Shown: positions 26,095 through 36,943, numbered from the stretch's first letter. The stretch: 64,000 nucleotides of DNA from Apostichopus japonicus (GCF_037975245.1 NC_092569.1:9311001-9375000), one strand, 5' to 3'. The notes: generated by a model from the letters alone, not told the origin. Numbers and translations: made by a program.

Positions 26095-28103
26095 AATTAA
26101 ATGGTTGAGAGCCAAAGCTAAAGGGCTCAAATACGTAGAGGGAAAGACCCTATATTTAGGAGACTTCAGAGAGGCTGAAGCGGCGATAGTCAGATATACC
26201 CAACGGCTGGTTTTTGCAGAAGAGATAAACGTTTAGCAAAGATGTTCAAAGCAGAATGTTTTCAAGAAACATTCCATGATGATGGCTGATGGAATATTAC
26301 GAGTAGGGGGGGGGGGGGCTGGAGCGAGCTCCTATCAGCTTCGAAGAGAAGCACCCGATAATATTGCCATCAAATCACCATGTAACACGGGTTGGTAGGT
26401 CATTCTGGCATGGAAATGACATGGGCATCAAATTGAAGTAAGTTTTGGATACTGAAAGGAGGAGCTACAATCAGAAGGGTAATAGGTAAATGTATTAGTA
26501 GTAGGTGTAGGAATTCACCTCGTGGAGAACAGAGTTGCCGTGCGAGCGTGTATCACCTAATAAGTCACCTTTCAGCTTTGTGAGAATAGACTATTTTGGG
26601 CAACTAATAGTGAAACAAGGCAGAAGCCAAGTGAAGAGGTGGGGTTGCCTATTCACGTGCCTTGCTATGCGGGCATTACACATAGAATTAGCCAAGTCTC
26701 TAGACACAGACTCGTTTCTAAAGGCATTCGGGTGGATTTCAAGTCGTAGAGGTAGGCCCGATAAAGTTTTTAGCGACAACGGGTCTAAATTTCAAAAGTG
26801 GCGTAAGGGAATTACAAATGACAATACAGGAGTTGGAGAGTAACAGCATACGTAGGTCTTTATGCTGCAAAGGTATTGAATGGCATTTCAATCCTCCCAC
26901 AGCCAGCCATATGGGAGGGGCTTGGGAAAGGATAATCCGATCGGTGAGACGGATATTAAAGGTATTGTTAAAAGAACAACTAGTGAATCAGGAGGTGCTA
27001 CATACCAGTGGCGGCGGAACGGGGGGGGGGGGGGGCTTGGGGGGCTCAGCCCCCAATGAAAAGTTGAGGGGGCCAATGCATGATAAGCCCCCCCCCCCAA
27101 TATTTTCCAAGGCTCCGAAGCGTGATCTGCCCATTTTATTTTAATGAATTATTAAACAAGAACAAAAACACAAAATAACCGTGACAGTGATTGGTTCATA
27201 GAAATTTGTTGGCAACTGCGCAAGGTTTTGGAATTACCCATTTGTAGACATTAAGAAATGCTTTCTGTTTGTTCTTATGACATTTATTTAATTATTGCAT
27301 TTAATTGCAAGTAGTAATTTACTACACTCAAAAACGTCTTTTCAAGTACACTACGAGTAGTAGATATTCTCTAATGAACCATCGAATATACAAATTACAA
27401 TGTTTTACAGATTTTTACGTGCAATCTGAAAAATTGCAGGCTTGAGACCCATATTTTAGGGCTAGGTATTTGCAGCATAAACACTCGGGAAGTGCCGTTT
27501 CCGGCCATCTGGGGGTTTGAAAAATTTTCTTGTACGCTCCGCGCCAACCGATGGTGGCGCTCCGCTTAGATAGTCTCCACACATTAGCCCCCCCCCACCC
27601 CCGCCCCCAATAATTATCCCGTTCCGCCGCGCCTGCTACATACAGTAATGACTGAAGTAGAGCAAATCCTCAACTCGAGACCGTTAACGCAGATCAGCTT
27701 GGATCTTCGCGATGCCGAGCCGCTGACTCCTAACCAACCTCTGTTATTGAGAGCAAATTCGGGTGGGCCGCCAGGTAATTTCGAGAGGAGGGATGGTTAC
27801 GGTCGCAAACAATGGCGTCCGAGCCAATAGATAGCAGATCAGTTTTGGAGAAGGTGGGTAAAAGAATATTTACCATTGCTGCAAAGTCAGCAGAAGTGGC
27901 ACAAAGAACGAAGGAACCTTCAGTTAAATGATATAGTGCAAGTAGTAGATGACAGACTGCCGCGTGGGCAATGGTCAGCTGGCAGGGTGTTCCCAGACAG
28001 CAAAGGTAGAGTAAGACAGGTAGAGGTCCGGGTAGGTTCGTATTATTTAAAACGGCCTATCGAAAAGCTTTGTTTGTTAGAAGGCGGCAGCGAAGTTCAA
28101 TAA
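26095..28103 (+). mobile_element. BEL/Pao LTR retrotransposon, 5'-truncated pol end with integrase
   Basis: Plus-strand fragments give the 3' part of a BEL/Pao polyprotein. The segment around 26110-26240 contains YLGDFREAEAAIVRYTQRLV, and 26257-26310 contains ADGILRVG. A KHPIILPSNHH stretch and a degraded Cys-rich zinc-binding site lie near 26350-26510. The integrase core at 26535-26843 has RIDYFG (first catalytic Asp), KRWGCLFTCLAMRALHIELA, and SDNG (second Asp). The third acidic position is probably the Glu of GGAWERIIR (26910-26950). The C-terminal domain ends at 28103 (VEQILNSRPLT, LPRGQWSAGRV, LKRPIEKL). A 630-bp MITE interrupts it after 27005. Stops and frameshifts (for example near 26236 and 26840) and loss of everything upstream of about 26095 make it non-functional. 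Confidence 0.85.
27006..27635. mobile_element. hAT-type MITE inside the BEL/Pao integrase
   Basis: The left end CAGTGGCGGCGGAACGGG (from 27006) and the right end CCCGTTCCGCCGCGCCTG (to 27635) are inverted copies matching at 16 of 18 positions. They begin and end with the CAG/CTG typical of hAT elements. The exact 8-bp direct repeat ctacatac flanks the element (26998-27005 and 27636-27643), also as expected for hAT. The 630-bp interior is non-coding, with poly-G and poly-C tracts near both ends (about 27018-27030, 27089-27098 and 27588-27600). Integrase similarity resumes right after the second target copy, so the insertion is younger than the BEL/Pao copy. Confidence 0.9.
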
Positions 28104-28245
28104 AAGCTGAGCATAAGTGCTGGCAAGTGTGACACATCAGGCGCCTGGCCAAATGTATAAAAGTTTAACTGTGTTAGGATGTATAGTTATTGTTGTTATG
28201 TACAGTGGATGTTCATTGTTAATAAGTTAATTACAAGTGTTGTAA

Positions 28246-28271
28246 TAGTATATATATATATATATATATAT
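28246..28271. repeat. (TA)n microsatellite
   Basis: A short TA dinucleotide run follows the BEL/Pao coding end, with a (GAAA)n-like patch at 28281-28298. Confidence 0.9.
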
Positions 28272-28429
28272 AGTGGGACCGGAAAGAAAGAAAGAAAGAC
28301 CGGCAAAGTGTAGTGACCCTCAATTGTGTTACAGTTCATGTTTAATCAAGATTAGGGGCTTTGAGAAATTAATGCTGCTTTAAGTTAAAGGGGAATGATC
28401 GTCTTGTAGTCGGATCATTTGGCGCCGGA

Positions 28430-29174
28430 ATGTTGCAGCAAAATTAATTGTTCTCTAGCGCCACCAATTGCGTATCTCATATATTGGTAGAAATCGAGTG
28501 AAGACGAAAAGAAAGTACAGTTAATCTGGTAAGAAATTAGATGAGTGCTAAATTTAATGTTTTGTGAAGTCAAACTATAAACTTAGGGCCTAGCAGGGTT
28601 TTACGATTTTGTTGGAAGAAGCGTGTACATCAGTAGTGCACTTTGTGCTAGTGCTGTAGTGATGTGTTCGTTGAACGTTCACAGTTGCAGTCGTTTTTGT
28701 ACTATTTGTGTACGAGTACCAGGGGCCTGTGCAGAAATGAGACCTAGGCATATAAGATGTTTGCGATGCATCCAGGGACTTGTTTGATTGTGCGTGCAGT
28801 TAGTTGCACAGTGCAGTGAAGGATGACATGGTTAGTGAAGATACAGTTACTCTTTGTGCTTGGAAGAAGATTTTACAGTAGTTGTTGATCTATGAGTTTA
28901 GATTGTTGTGTGTTATTTTAAGACAGATTTTAATTGTTTTACTGTTATTGATTTCAGTGAACCGCTACGACAGACGTTATTGTTGACTTTGTTAGACGTG
29001 TTCTTAGACGTTGCCGTCGTCAAAGTCAAGTAGACGTCAAAATAAACATAAAGCTACACCATATTCATGCGTCATATCGTTGTTGTTTGTTTTGTGATTG
29101 ACGAGTTCAGCTAATCCTCAATACACACATGAAGCCTGCGACGCTTTAAGGTGACCATACATACTGATGTTACA
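28430..29174 (+). mobile_element. Putative 3' LTR of the BEL/Pao element
   Basis: About 330 bp after the pol stop, a purine stretch (aaaggggaatga) and GGCGCCGGAA precede TGTTGCAGC, a plausible LTR start. AATAAA occurs near 29039-29044, and TGTTACA near 29168-29174 would give a TG...CA LTR with imperfect inverted ends (TGTTGCA/TGTTACA). There is no 5' LTR to align, so both borders are inferred from motifs only. Confidence 0.35.
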
Positions 29175-30150
29175 AGATGAGTTATGTCAACTTGACTGTT
29201 AACTGTTTAAAGTAGGTAGCTGTGGTCAGTCAACAATACTGTTGTGCCATATTTGTACTTTAATTTACTAATTTATGTCATTTTAGTTACAGTTTTGTAT
29301 CTGAAGCTTCCCGGTGCTTGTCATACACCGGACCAACATCACTTTACAATCTTCTGAATCTTAGCCGTTGATTACCAATAACCCTACATCTATATTATTA
29401 TCATATACTATGTTTCGTTTATTCGGTTTTAGGTTCTTTTCTGGTCACATTTCACCCTCATATTCCTGTCTCACTATAGATGGTTATATATCTTATTTTA
29501 TGAACACCGCTGTAGTACAATGTTGGTCTTCGTAATAAATAAAAAGAATGGTGTGTGTTTGTTATAACTATGCTTCCTCAAAATGAACTTTGAATGGTGT
29601 CACAATTGTTCACAACAAGCACTTTGAGCATGCGCACTGAGTAGAATACAACATAACATAATTATAATTAAGAGCGCAGAAACGATTGAGGATTATGCAA
29701 ATATGAGTGATATCCCAAGATTTGGTCTGCTGCAAATGCAGCCTGTATGTGTAATATATATATGCATTTTTGTTTTTTACATGGAGCGGTAAAGTACACT
29801 TGAGTCAATACAAAACGATAGTTCATGTTCGTTGGAGAGGGGAAGGGGTGCTAATTAGAATTATTTTCATATTTCCCTTGTAACGGCGATACAAGTGAGA
29901 ATATTGATGTAAAACTCAAACAACACACCAATCATCGCGCATTAAAATTCACTTCTATCACACAATTTACAGTATTTACGTAGCCTTCAAGAGCCATATC
30001 AATCGATATTTACATAACAAACAAACAGTTTACAATATAACTGATCAGCTGATATTTGTTTTCTGTTAATACTTTGATCCTGTACAATGCTACATTCGTG
30101 TATTCTTTACTTCCATATAGCAAAAACGAAACATTGATAATGACGGGGGC
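29175..30150. other. Intron sequence, nothing recognised
   Basis: AT-rich, with short frames only. It lies between the putative LTR end and the hairpin minisatellite. Confidence 0.45.
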
Positions 30151-30159
30151 TTTGTGTTA

Positions 30160-30785
30160 CACCAAGGACCTCTCTCCGTGACAGCTCCCTGATTACAAGA
30201 TTGCACCCTTTATGACGGCTGCCTAATTACACAAGGGAACCCATATTGTGACAGCTCCTTTAAATAATAGGGAGCTCTGTTTGTGACAGCTCCCCAATAA
30301 AACCAGGGAGCTCTCTAAGTAACAGTTCTCTAATTATACCAGAGAGCTCACTTTGTGACAGCTCCGCTCATAATACCAGGGAGCCCTCTCTCTCTCTGTG
30401 ACAGCTGTCAATTTTAGCAGGGAGCTCTCTTTATAACAGCTCCCTAATTATACCAGGGAGCTCTCTTTGTGACAGCTCCCTAATTATACCAGGGAGCTCT
30501 CTTTGTGACAGCTTCCTAAATATACCAAAGAGCTCTCTTTATGACAGCTCCCTTCATTATACCAGAGAGCTCTTTCTGTGACAGATCTTCATTTTAACCA
30601 GGCAGCTCTCTATGTGACTGCTCCCTAACCGGAGAGCGCTCTTTTGTGGCAGCATCCTGCTTTTTTAACGGGAGATCTGTGACAAATACCAACTCTAAAC
30701 CAGGGCGCTTTCTTTGTGACAGCTTCCTAATTATACCAAGGAGCTCTGTTTGTTACAGCTCTTAATTATAGTAGGGTCTCTCTCG
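30160..30785. repeat. Minisatellite of hairpin-forming 36-bp units
   Basis: Roughly 15-17 variants of a unit of about 36 bp run head to tail. The central copies (about 30430-30540) are most regular: gacagctccctaattatacc followed by agggagctctctttgt. Each unit contains the inverted repeat AGCTCCCT...AGGGAGCT around a 9-nt AT-rich loop, so both strands could form a series of cruciform hairpins. Edge copies are diverged. No protein is encoded. Confidence 0.9.
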
Positions 30786-31990
30786 AAGACAAAACAGACC
30801 CTGTAAGTTAATAGTGAAATGTTGACGTAATATATTCATTGTTAACTTAACATTCACTGCCTGTGAAAATAACAAGACGTTTTGTACATACAACAGTATC
30901 GTTATATTGTAAATTGACGTTCACCGTTGGTTGTATATAGAATAACAGTTGAAAAGATTATAAATTGCATGACCTCAATAATGAATAAGTTGTCTTTAAT
31001 GGTGAATAATATTTAACCTTTGCGTGAATGCAGAATTACACGTTATTACCTTTCTTTATCAATTAACAAACATCGGGACACTGTCCAATTTGTATGTTGA
31101 TAGTAAAGGTGCTGCCAAAATTATGTGGGTTATATTCTCGTTGGGTGGTTTCGTTGCTTAAATATGCGCAAAATGTGTCTAATTAATCTTGAAGGTTGGT
31201 AGATTAACTTCTTTTGGTATAAAATAACTTGTATTACTGGTTGATAACTGTTGTTGTTTGTAAATGAAACATCAAAGTGTTAACTCTCGAGTATACAAAG
31301 TCGGTATATATAGTTGACTTAGTATTTACTGCTTATAAAAGAAATCGTATAATAATTAGGTGTAACATGTTGAAGGACGTCGGTATTCATTTGCAAGAAA
31401 TGGGTTTCCCACTGATGAATTTATTACAATATATGCTAAAAAAGACGAATGTAACCTGATAACAATAAGAATTGTTTACAGGAGAGAGGTTATTAGTAAA
31501 TGGAATTAATTCTAACTTCGTGATGTCATAGTTTTAATGTATTCTTTAATGAACGGCGCACCGTTTATCACGAAATTGTGTTAAATTGTGCGTTAGCGCA
31601 AGCGTCCTGGGGGCCGGTATTCTACTGTAAATACATATTTAAGAGGCCATGACACGAAAAATCCAACTAATCAAGAGTAACTTCTTCTGAATCTATGAGA
31701 AAATATATGTTCCAAACTATCCTCGTCACCTTGAAATCCTAAAGGACTAATTAGAAATTAACGTTTTAATATTCGCATCCGAAAATAGATATCTGAAAAT
31801 GCAATTTCAAAACAAGACAATTAATGATGACGTCATGTTTGGAACACAAGTACCAAGCCCAGGCACGTACAAGATGCGCAACGTTCTTACTGTCACACAG
31901 ACACACACATTTACACTGAGAGAACAACCACTGTATTACGCTATTTCGCTAGAAATTTCAAGTTTGTTTTACAACATGTTGTAAAATATC
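30786..31990. other. Intron sequence, nothing recognised
   Basis: No exon is supported. Short plus-strand frames at 31277-31459 and 31799-31984 show no family features. TGACGTCA occurs at 31828. Confidence 0.45.
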
Positions 31991-31998
31991 CGAGAGAA

Positions 31999-32160
31999 AT
32001 GCCGGCCCGTTGTGTTGTTGGGGCTGCACAAATGTCATAACCCATGCAATTAGCCTTCATCGATGGCCGAAGGACGAAAAAAGCACGGCGATTATGACCA
32101 AGTTAGTGCACAACACCAGCGCCGATTCACTGGGCCTAGCCAGTATACAGCTCCGTATGT
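31999..32160 (+). pseudogene. THAP-domain remnant
   Basis: The plus strand opens with MPARCVVG, the start of a THAP zinc finger (M-P-x-x-C). After a frame break near 32037 it continues ISLHRWPKDEKSTAIMTKL, the typical THAP (S/H)-L-H-R-(F/W)-P-K-D block, and then soon stops. One frameshift and loss of the second Cys and C2H2 remainder make it non-functional. THAP domains occur in transcription regulators and P-element-like transposases, so this may be a transposon fragment. Confidence 0.6.
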
Positions 32161-32204
32161 AGCGAACACTCACGGAAGCATAGTACGATGCCACCTTTTT
32201 TTTA

Positions 32205-32768
32205 TGAAATAAAACAAATGGACTTTAACGGGTCGACATAAACGAATCGTTCTTCTGTCAAGTATTCCACATTAAAAACTCCGAAGATCAGATTGGAGAA
32301 CAGGAAACCTCCAATGGGCAAGTGGCGATCCTTGTACATGTATATGAATACATAGCCAACACACTGTACATATGGGGTGTAGGTCACCGTAACACAACGC
32401 ACAATACGGTTTAGGGAGTTCCGCGAATTCCAACAACACATTTTGCAAAATGGACTGGATTTTGTTTTTAAATGCTTCGTTAATAATTCTTACTACGTTG
32501 TATGTTCCTTGCATGAGTTCCGAACGGGTTTGTTCTTCGATATGTTGTGGAGCTTCAATTTCGGCTCGTTTAACAGGCTCGAACTGATACGGTTCTAACA
32601 CCTCAGGTCCACCCTCAACATTCGGTTCAATATTGGCATGATCATCGCCTTCACTCTCTGCTTCGAATATGAGAAAGGGCACTTTAATTATAGCCCAATT
32701 TCCCTGCCTGGTGAAAAACCACTATCACTTTGAACTTCGGTTGCCGCATTTGGTTCTAAATCTGACAT
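32205..32768 (-). pseudogene. Possible P2X7-like domain gene fragment (broken)
   Basis: On the minus strand an ATG at 32768 gives MSDLEPNAATEVQSDSGFSP, then a stop. A shifted frame continues from about 32690 with an acidic stretch and VLEPYQFEPVKRAEIE. A third frame (32202-32441) reads NRIVRCV, then Y-T-P-Y-V-Q and V-G-Y, ending in RHLPIGGFLFSNLIFGVF. The order (acidic MSD start, P-Y-x-F-E-P, then an N-R-x-x-R/Y-x-x-Y segment) resembles invertebrate proteins annotated as P2X purinoceptor 7-like, which carry the cytoplasmic zinc-binding domain. That is recalled family knowledge, and the match is weak and needs a profile search. Two frameshifts indicate a pseudogene unless introns explain them. 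It converges on the THAP remnant. Confidence 0.35.
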
Positions 32769-33205
32769 TCCGCGGGAAATTTCGATCTGATTTCGCACCG
32801 ACTTGTTATCGATTGTTTTGTGTTTTTATGTACACTTGTCGTACCGTAAGTATAATATGTGTTCGGAGGAATCAGCGAGAGCAGAATCGTGTTCATAACA
32901 TGATGTCACATGACGTCATGAGTTTAGGAATATTTTCAGCCGAACGAACTTTTCAAGACCGAAGAGGGTAAATTAAATCTCAATTTTCGAAGAGAAAAAT
33001 GAAATTTTTAACTGGCAAATTGGTTGATATATGACCTTGTGAGCATGCTTAGATGGATCCCAAAAAGACAGGACGTTGACATTTTCGTGTCATAGCCACT
33101 TTAATAACAGTGGGTTTATACTATAAACCTCTCGCAGCCCGCAACATCTCCCAACACCAGGCAACTCTCTCGGTGTAGCTCTTTGCATGGCTCGAGGCTA
33201 CACAG

Positions 33206-33409
33206 ACACTACATTAGTATGGTTCGATGACCATACACTACACTCCCTGTATGGATTGTTACTACATTAGTATGGTTCAATGACCATACACTGTACTCCT
33301 TGCACTGACTCCCAGAAAGGGTTGTTACTACATAAGTAAGGTTAGATGACCATACACTACACTCCCTATATGGGTTGTTACTACATTAGTATGGTTCGAT
33401 GACCATACA
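33206..33409. repeat. Tandem repeat with 60-80-bp units
   Basis: The phrase ctacattagtatggttcgat followed by gaccatacac occurs four times (starting near 33206, 33251, 33327 and 33379), mostly with the spacer actccctgtatgggttgtta between. One unit carries an extra insertion (gcactgactcccagaaaggg). Confidence 0.85.
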
Positions 33410-34128
33410 GTGATTACAATGCTATTATGAACCTCAGTTCCGCTTCCATAAGTCGATTTTCAAAATGATTTCATCCATGATTTCGTCGTCCTTGGAATCA
33501 TAGCTTTTTGTAACTACCCTCAAGGTTAATGAGTCTTTAATTTATCCCTAATTATAAAAATAGCAAAGAGTCCCCCTCAAACCCCCCCCCCCCCCCTGAA
33601 TAATTCTACAGAGTGTTACGAGCAGGCTATTCTGTTCATATTTGTTTAGGGAAAGGCTGTGTGTCTGCAAGTTTCGGTTTTAAAGATATATAAAAAATTG
33701 TTAAGACTCTTTAAATTAAAGGAAAGAAACTTCCTCATTATTTTGTTTTGAATGTGTTATAAATTCAAAACTTTGTCTGCGTTGGACTGATATGATGTGT
33801 TCCTTTGTTTTTAACCCAATGATCTGTCATTCAACTAAGTGACAACGCCCTGCTGGTTATATGAAGTCTATGGTCTTGTTGTTAATGTTATGTTTGTATT
33901 TCTTTTAACTGTACTATACATTATATATTCAGCACACATTTCCACCATGATTCCTCCACATGAAAAGAGCATGGAAGATGCTATCAGGAATCTTACTTTG
34001 GGCTTTCATTTGTCAGAGTGTGTTTACTCTAGTTGAATATGTGTCATGGTTACATTTGCATTCGGCTAAAATGTCTAACAACTGAATCCATGAAACGAGT
34101 AAAATATTAATTTATTATTAATACATAC
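33410..34128. other. Intron sequence adjacent to the NACHT exon
   Basis: A poly-C tract lies near 33581-33597. No exon was seen downstream of the NACHT donor at 34128. Confidence 0.45.
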
Positions 34129-35645
34129 GTTATATCTGGCAGCAATCTCCAGTAGCTGTATGGTAGACCTCTGTAGTAGTCTAGTTTGTGATTTCGTGAT
34201 ATCCACTTGACTAGAACACAAATCCCTGACTGTGTCCTTGATACCATCTACCTCACCAGTTTTTTCCAGGATGCAGAGGATGGCAAACTTTTCGCCGTCT
34301 CCCTTGCTCTTCAAGTAGTCTATTATTCTCTCCCCCGCTGCTGAGCTAATCCCACAGGTGAATCGATAGAGGTACTGAAGATTAAATGGATCCACTTTAT
34401 CAAGAACATTCTCCAGCTCAGATGCACCTATTGTAGCAGCTACAATTTCCACCAGTCTGAAACACGCAAACCATTCACAGAATAGTTGATGGTAGAAGCT
34501 TACGTAAGTCCTTGTCTGTATGTCTGTAGCAGAAGTCTGTTCGTTTGTCACAGCAGACACTTCTTCCTCTACCAAGATACCAACTGCAATATAATGTTGA
34601 CAAAACCCTTGACCTAGTCGTGTGCAGAGTCCATCCTTACGCCATGATAACTGTTTGTTTTCACCGCAGAGACCTTCAAATGCTACTTTACTAAGTTCCT
34701 TGTATTTGACAGCATACTCAATATTATACGCCTTTGCACCTTTATCCATTGATTTGTTACTAAGATGACTATGGAAGCATTGGATCATGTAACTAAAGAA
34801 CTCAGTGACTGACTTGAATTTCTGAAAATGTGTCTTTTCGTGGGTCATGTGAGAAAACATTACAAAGATGAGAGGAACTTGGCATAGGTCATCCAGGATC
34901 GGGTTTTCTTTCAAAGCGCGCTTAATTTTAGCAATGCTTTCTTCGTCTTCCCCAATGAAAGCCTTGCGAATGTACTGGTCGCGTGCTTTTTCGTCAAAGC
35001 CAACTAACCTCACATATTTTGTGTTTGCTTTGTCATAGTCCTTCGGAATATATCTTGTTGTCAGGGTAACATCAATATTCCCAAACAGATTCCTCGTAAT
35101 GATACGTCCTACGTCACTTTCGGTGGCTCCGTCCCTATCAGGAAACTCATCATACCCATCCAGGAGTACCTTAACAGAAGAACAACTTTCAATGATATCT
35201 TTAATATCAGTAGATTTGATACGAGGATCTTTTGGTCCTACTAAGAACAGCTTAATTGCTTGATAGATAGATATCTTGCTGTTCAGCTGCCTCAACCGGA
35301 GAAGAATTAGAATCTCTACATCTTCAAAAGCATTTACACCATTGCACCAATCATAGGCGAGCTGTAGGGTCACTGTTGACTTACCATACCCGGCTTCTGC
35401 TCTTATGATGCGCCGTTTGGCTATCATTCGAGGGTCTGTGAAGATATCTTTGTACGAGTCCACACGTACCCATGATCCTTCTTCCACCTCTGTCTCTCCT
35501 TCGACAACATAGATCTCTGTACCGCCCTCAACAAATACCTTGTCTACACAATATAGTCTGTCCTTGATGTACGGTATGGGCTGGATTGCGTCATATTGTA
35601 GTTTATACCTTTTCTTCAGAGACCTGATGAGAATTTCCTTTTTGT
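34129..35645 (-). CDS. NLR-type gene 1, large NACHT-domain exon
   Basis: A single 1517-nt exon runs from acceptor GTTCTCTTTTCAG (ending 35646) to donor AAC|GTATGT (34128). It starts in phase 1, ends in phase 0, and is open for 505 codons. The frame is open 52 codons upstream of the GTG at 35487, so that codon is not a real start. The N-terminal part (LKKRYKLQYDAIQPIPYI) resembles the linker before NACHT in animal NLRs. NACHT motifs, by exon residue: Walker A AEAGYGKST about 82-90 (the usual first Gly is Ala), Walker B VKVLLDGYDEF about 157-167, sensor LTTR about 194-197, and a CQVPLIFVMF Pro-motif about 254-263. A charged helical region follows. NLRs are cytoplasmic STAND NTPases, generally innate immune sensors. 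Joined in phase to the LRR exon at 23765 it gives a NACHT-LRR order. No death, CARD or pyrin domain was recognised. The NACHT is intact, with no stop or frameshift. Confidence 0.9.
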
Positions 35646-35759
35646 CTGAAAAGAGAACAAAAGTTGATTTGTAAACATTAGTTTTTGATCAATAAAATTG
35701 GGGCGTGTCAGTGCCTATATATTTATTAAGGAACTGTAAAAAATTATGGCGGGCAATCT
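35646..35759. other. Intron between NACHT exon and Penelope fragment
   Basis: Short non-coding segment containing the polypyrimidine tract of the NACHT exon acceptor (minus strand). Confidence 0.5.
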
Positions 35760-36212
35760 GTTTGATGTCACTGTGAACGACAAAATTATACCAGTTAAAT
35801 TGGAGCAATATTCATATTTATACATGGGGATTCTAAGTCTATTTATATTGGTATGTGCGGAGGGCAGTTCAAAACAAGGTTCAATAACCACAAAAAGTCG
35901 TTCAACTTGAAGAATTATCACGGAGAAAGTGAGCTTTCAAAACATGTTTGGTCTCTAAAAGAAAGTAATAGAGCCTTCCAAATCTCCTGCTCCATTTTCA
36001 GGAGATCAAACACATTGATCAACAGCTCAGGTTCTTGTAATTTATGCCAGGCCGAGAAACTAGCAATAATAGATCATTCTAGCCCTAATCTCTTGAACAA
36101 AAGATTAGAAATCCTCGCAAGCTGCAGACACCAACCAAAACACCCCCAAAATAAAGTCAACACTAAGATGAAAGAGAGACAGCTTTTTAGTACACCTCCT
36201 GACGATTGCTAG
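35760..36212 (+). mobile_element. Penelope-like element, GIY-YIG endonuclease fragment
   Basis: The plus-strand frame reads SIYIGMCGGQFKTRFNNHKK (around 35838-35900), the YIG half of a GIY-YIG nuclease motif. It continues with LSKHVWSLK, a CNLCQAEKLAII Cys block, and NKRLEILASCRH near the C-terminus. This order (YIG...H-K-K-S-F, L-S-K-x-V-W-x-L-K, C-x-L-C-x-x-E-K, L-N-K-R-x-E-(L/I)...C-R-H) is characteristic of the endonuclease of Penelope-like retroelements. The RT part and the GIY half are missing, so the copy is 5'-truncated. It lies antisense to gene 1, about 190 bp upstream of the NACHT exon acceptor. An (AT)n tract follows it. Confidence 0.8.
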
Positions 36213-36259
36213 TAAGCATGAAACTCTGAGTAGAGGTTTGGTTGCAAAAATCAAAATTT

Positions 36260-36450
<191 letters not shown>

Positions 36451-36907
36451 CACCTTACACGCGTTCATATCTACATATTACAATTCTAATCCGTTAGGTC
36501 GAAGTAATAAGGTAGATGTCGATTTCAACTGGTATAATTCACTTCGAATTCAGTAAATGTTGATTTGTATTGGCCCTTTGTGAATTAAGTTATAATAACA
36601 TAAATATTTCAATTACTTTGCTCTTTTCGGTGCAATTGATTACCTCTAAACAAAGTGATTTTATACAGTGTGTAAAATTATATGTAAAGTGTCTATAATA
36701 TACCACCACGTTACAGAAGTCACTTATTCAGTTTAATAAGAGCAGTTTAATAAAATATAAATTAAATTAAAAAAAAAATATTGATGAACTCACGATCTAC
36801 ACTGAAAGAGTCATTAGAAGGCTGAGGCTTAAATCCTTAATGTTTATTTTAAACATTAGGCTTCTTATGCTAAGTTACTAATCCAAAACTATGTAATTTC
36901 AACAAAC
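36451..36907. other. Presumed intron of gene 1
   Basis: AT-rich with an A-run near 36767. No exon was recognised. Confidence 0.4.
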
Positions 36908-36929
36908 CTTGCACTGTAAGGCGCTCCAT
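36908..36929 (-). CDS. NLR-type gene 1, alternative 5' exon candidate
   Basis: On the minus strand ATG at 36929 (context ATCGATGG) starts MERLTVQ and one further base before a weak donor CAAG|GTTTGT. Its phase 1 end fits the NACHT exon (G plus AC gives Asp). The frame is open about 45 nt further upstream, so it could instead be part of an internal exon. A TGACGTCA palindrome sits 7 bp upstream of the ATG (36936-36943). This and the 38.8-kb exon are competing or alternative first exons. Confidence 0.3.
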
Positions 36930-36943
36930 CGATAATGACGTCA

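Noticed and set aside
30160-30785. CRISPR-like array
   Set aside because: Repeats of about 36 bp are contiguous and diverged with no unique spacers, in a eukaryotic intron. This is a minisatellite.
34075-35487. Treating the NACHT frame as a stand-alone 470-residue protein
   Set aside because: The frame is open upstream to a clear acceptor at 35646, the supposed start is GTG, and the last 17 residues are intron sequence after a GTATGT donor.
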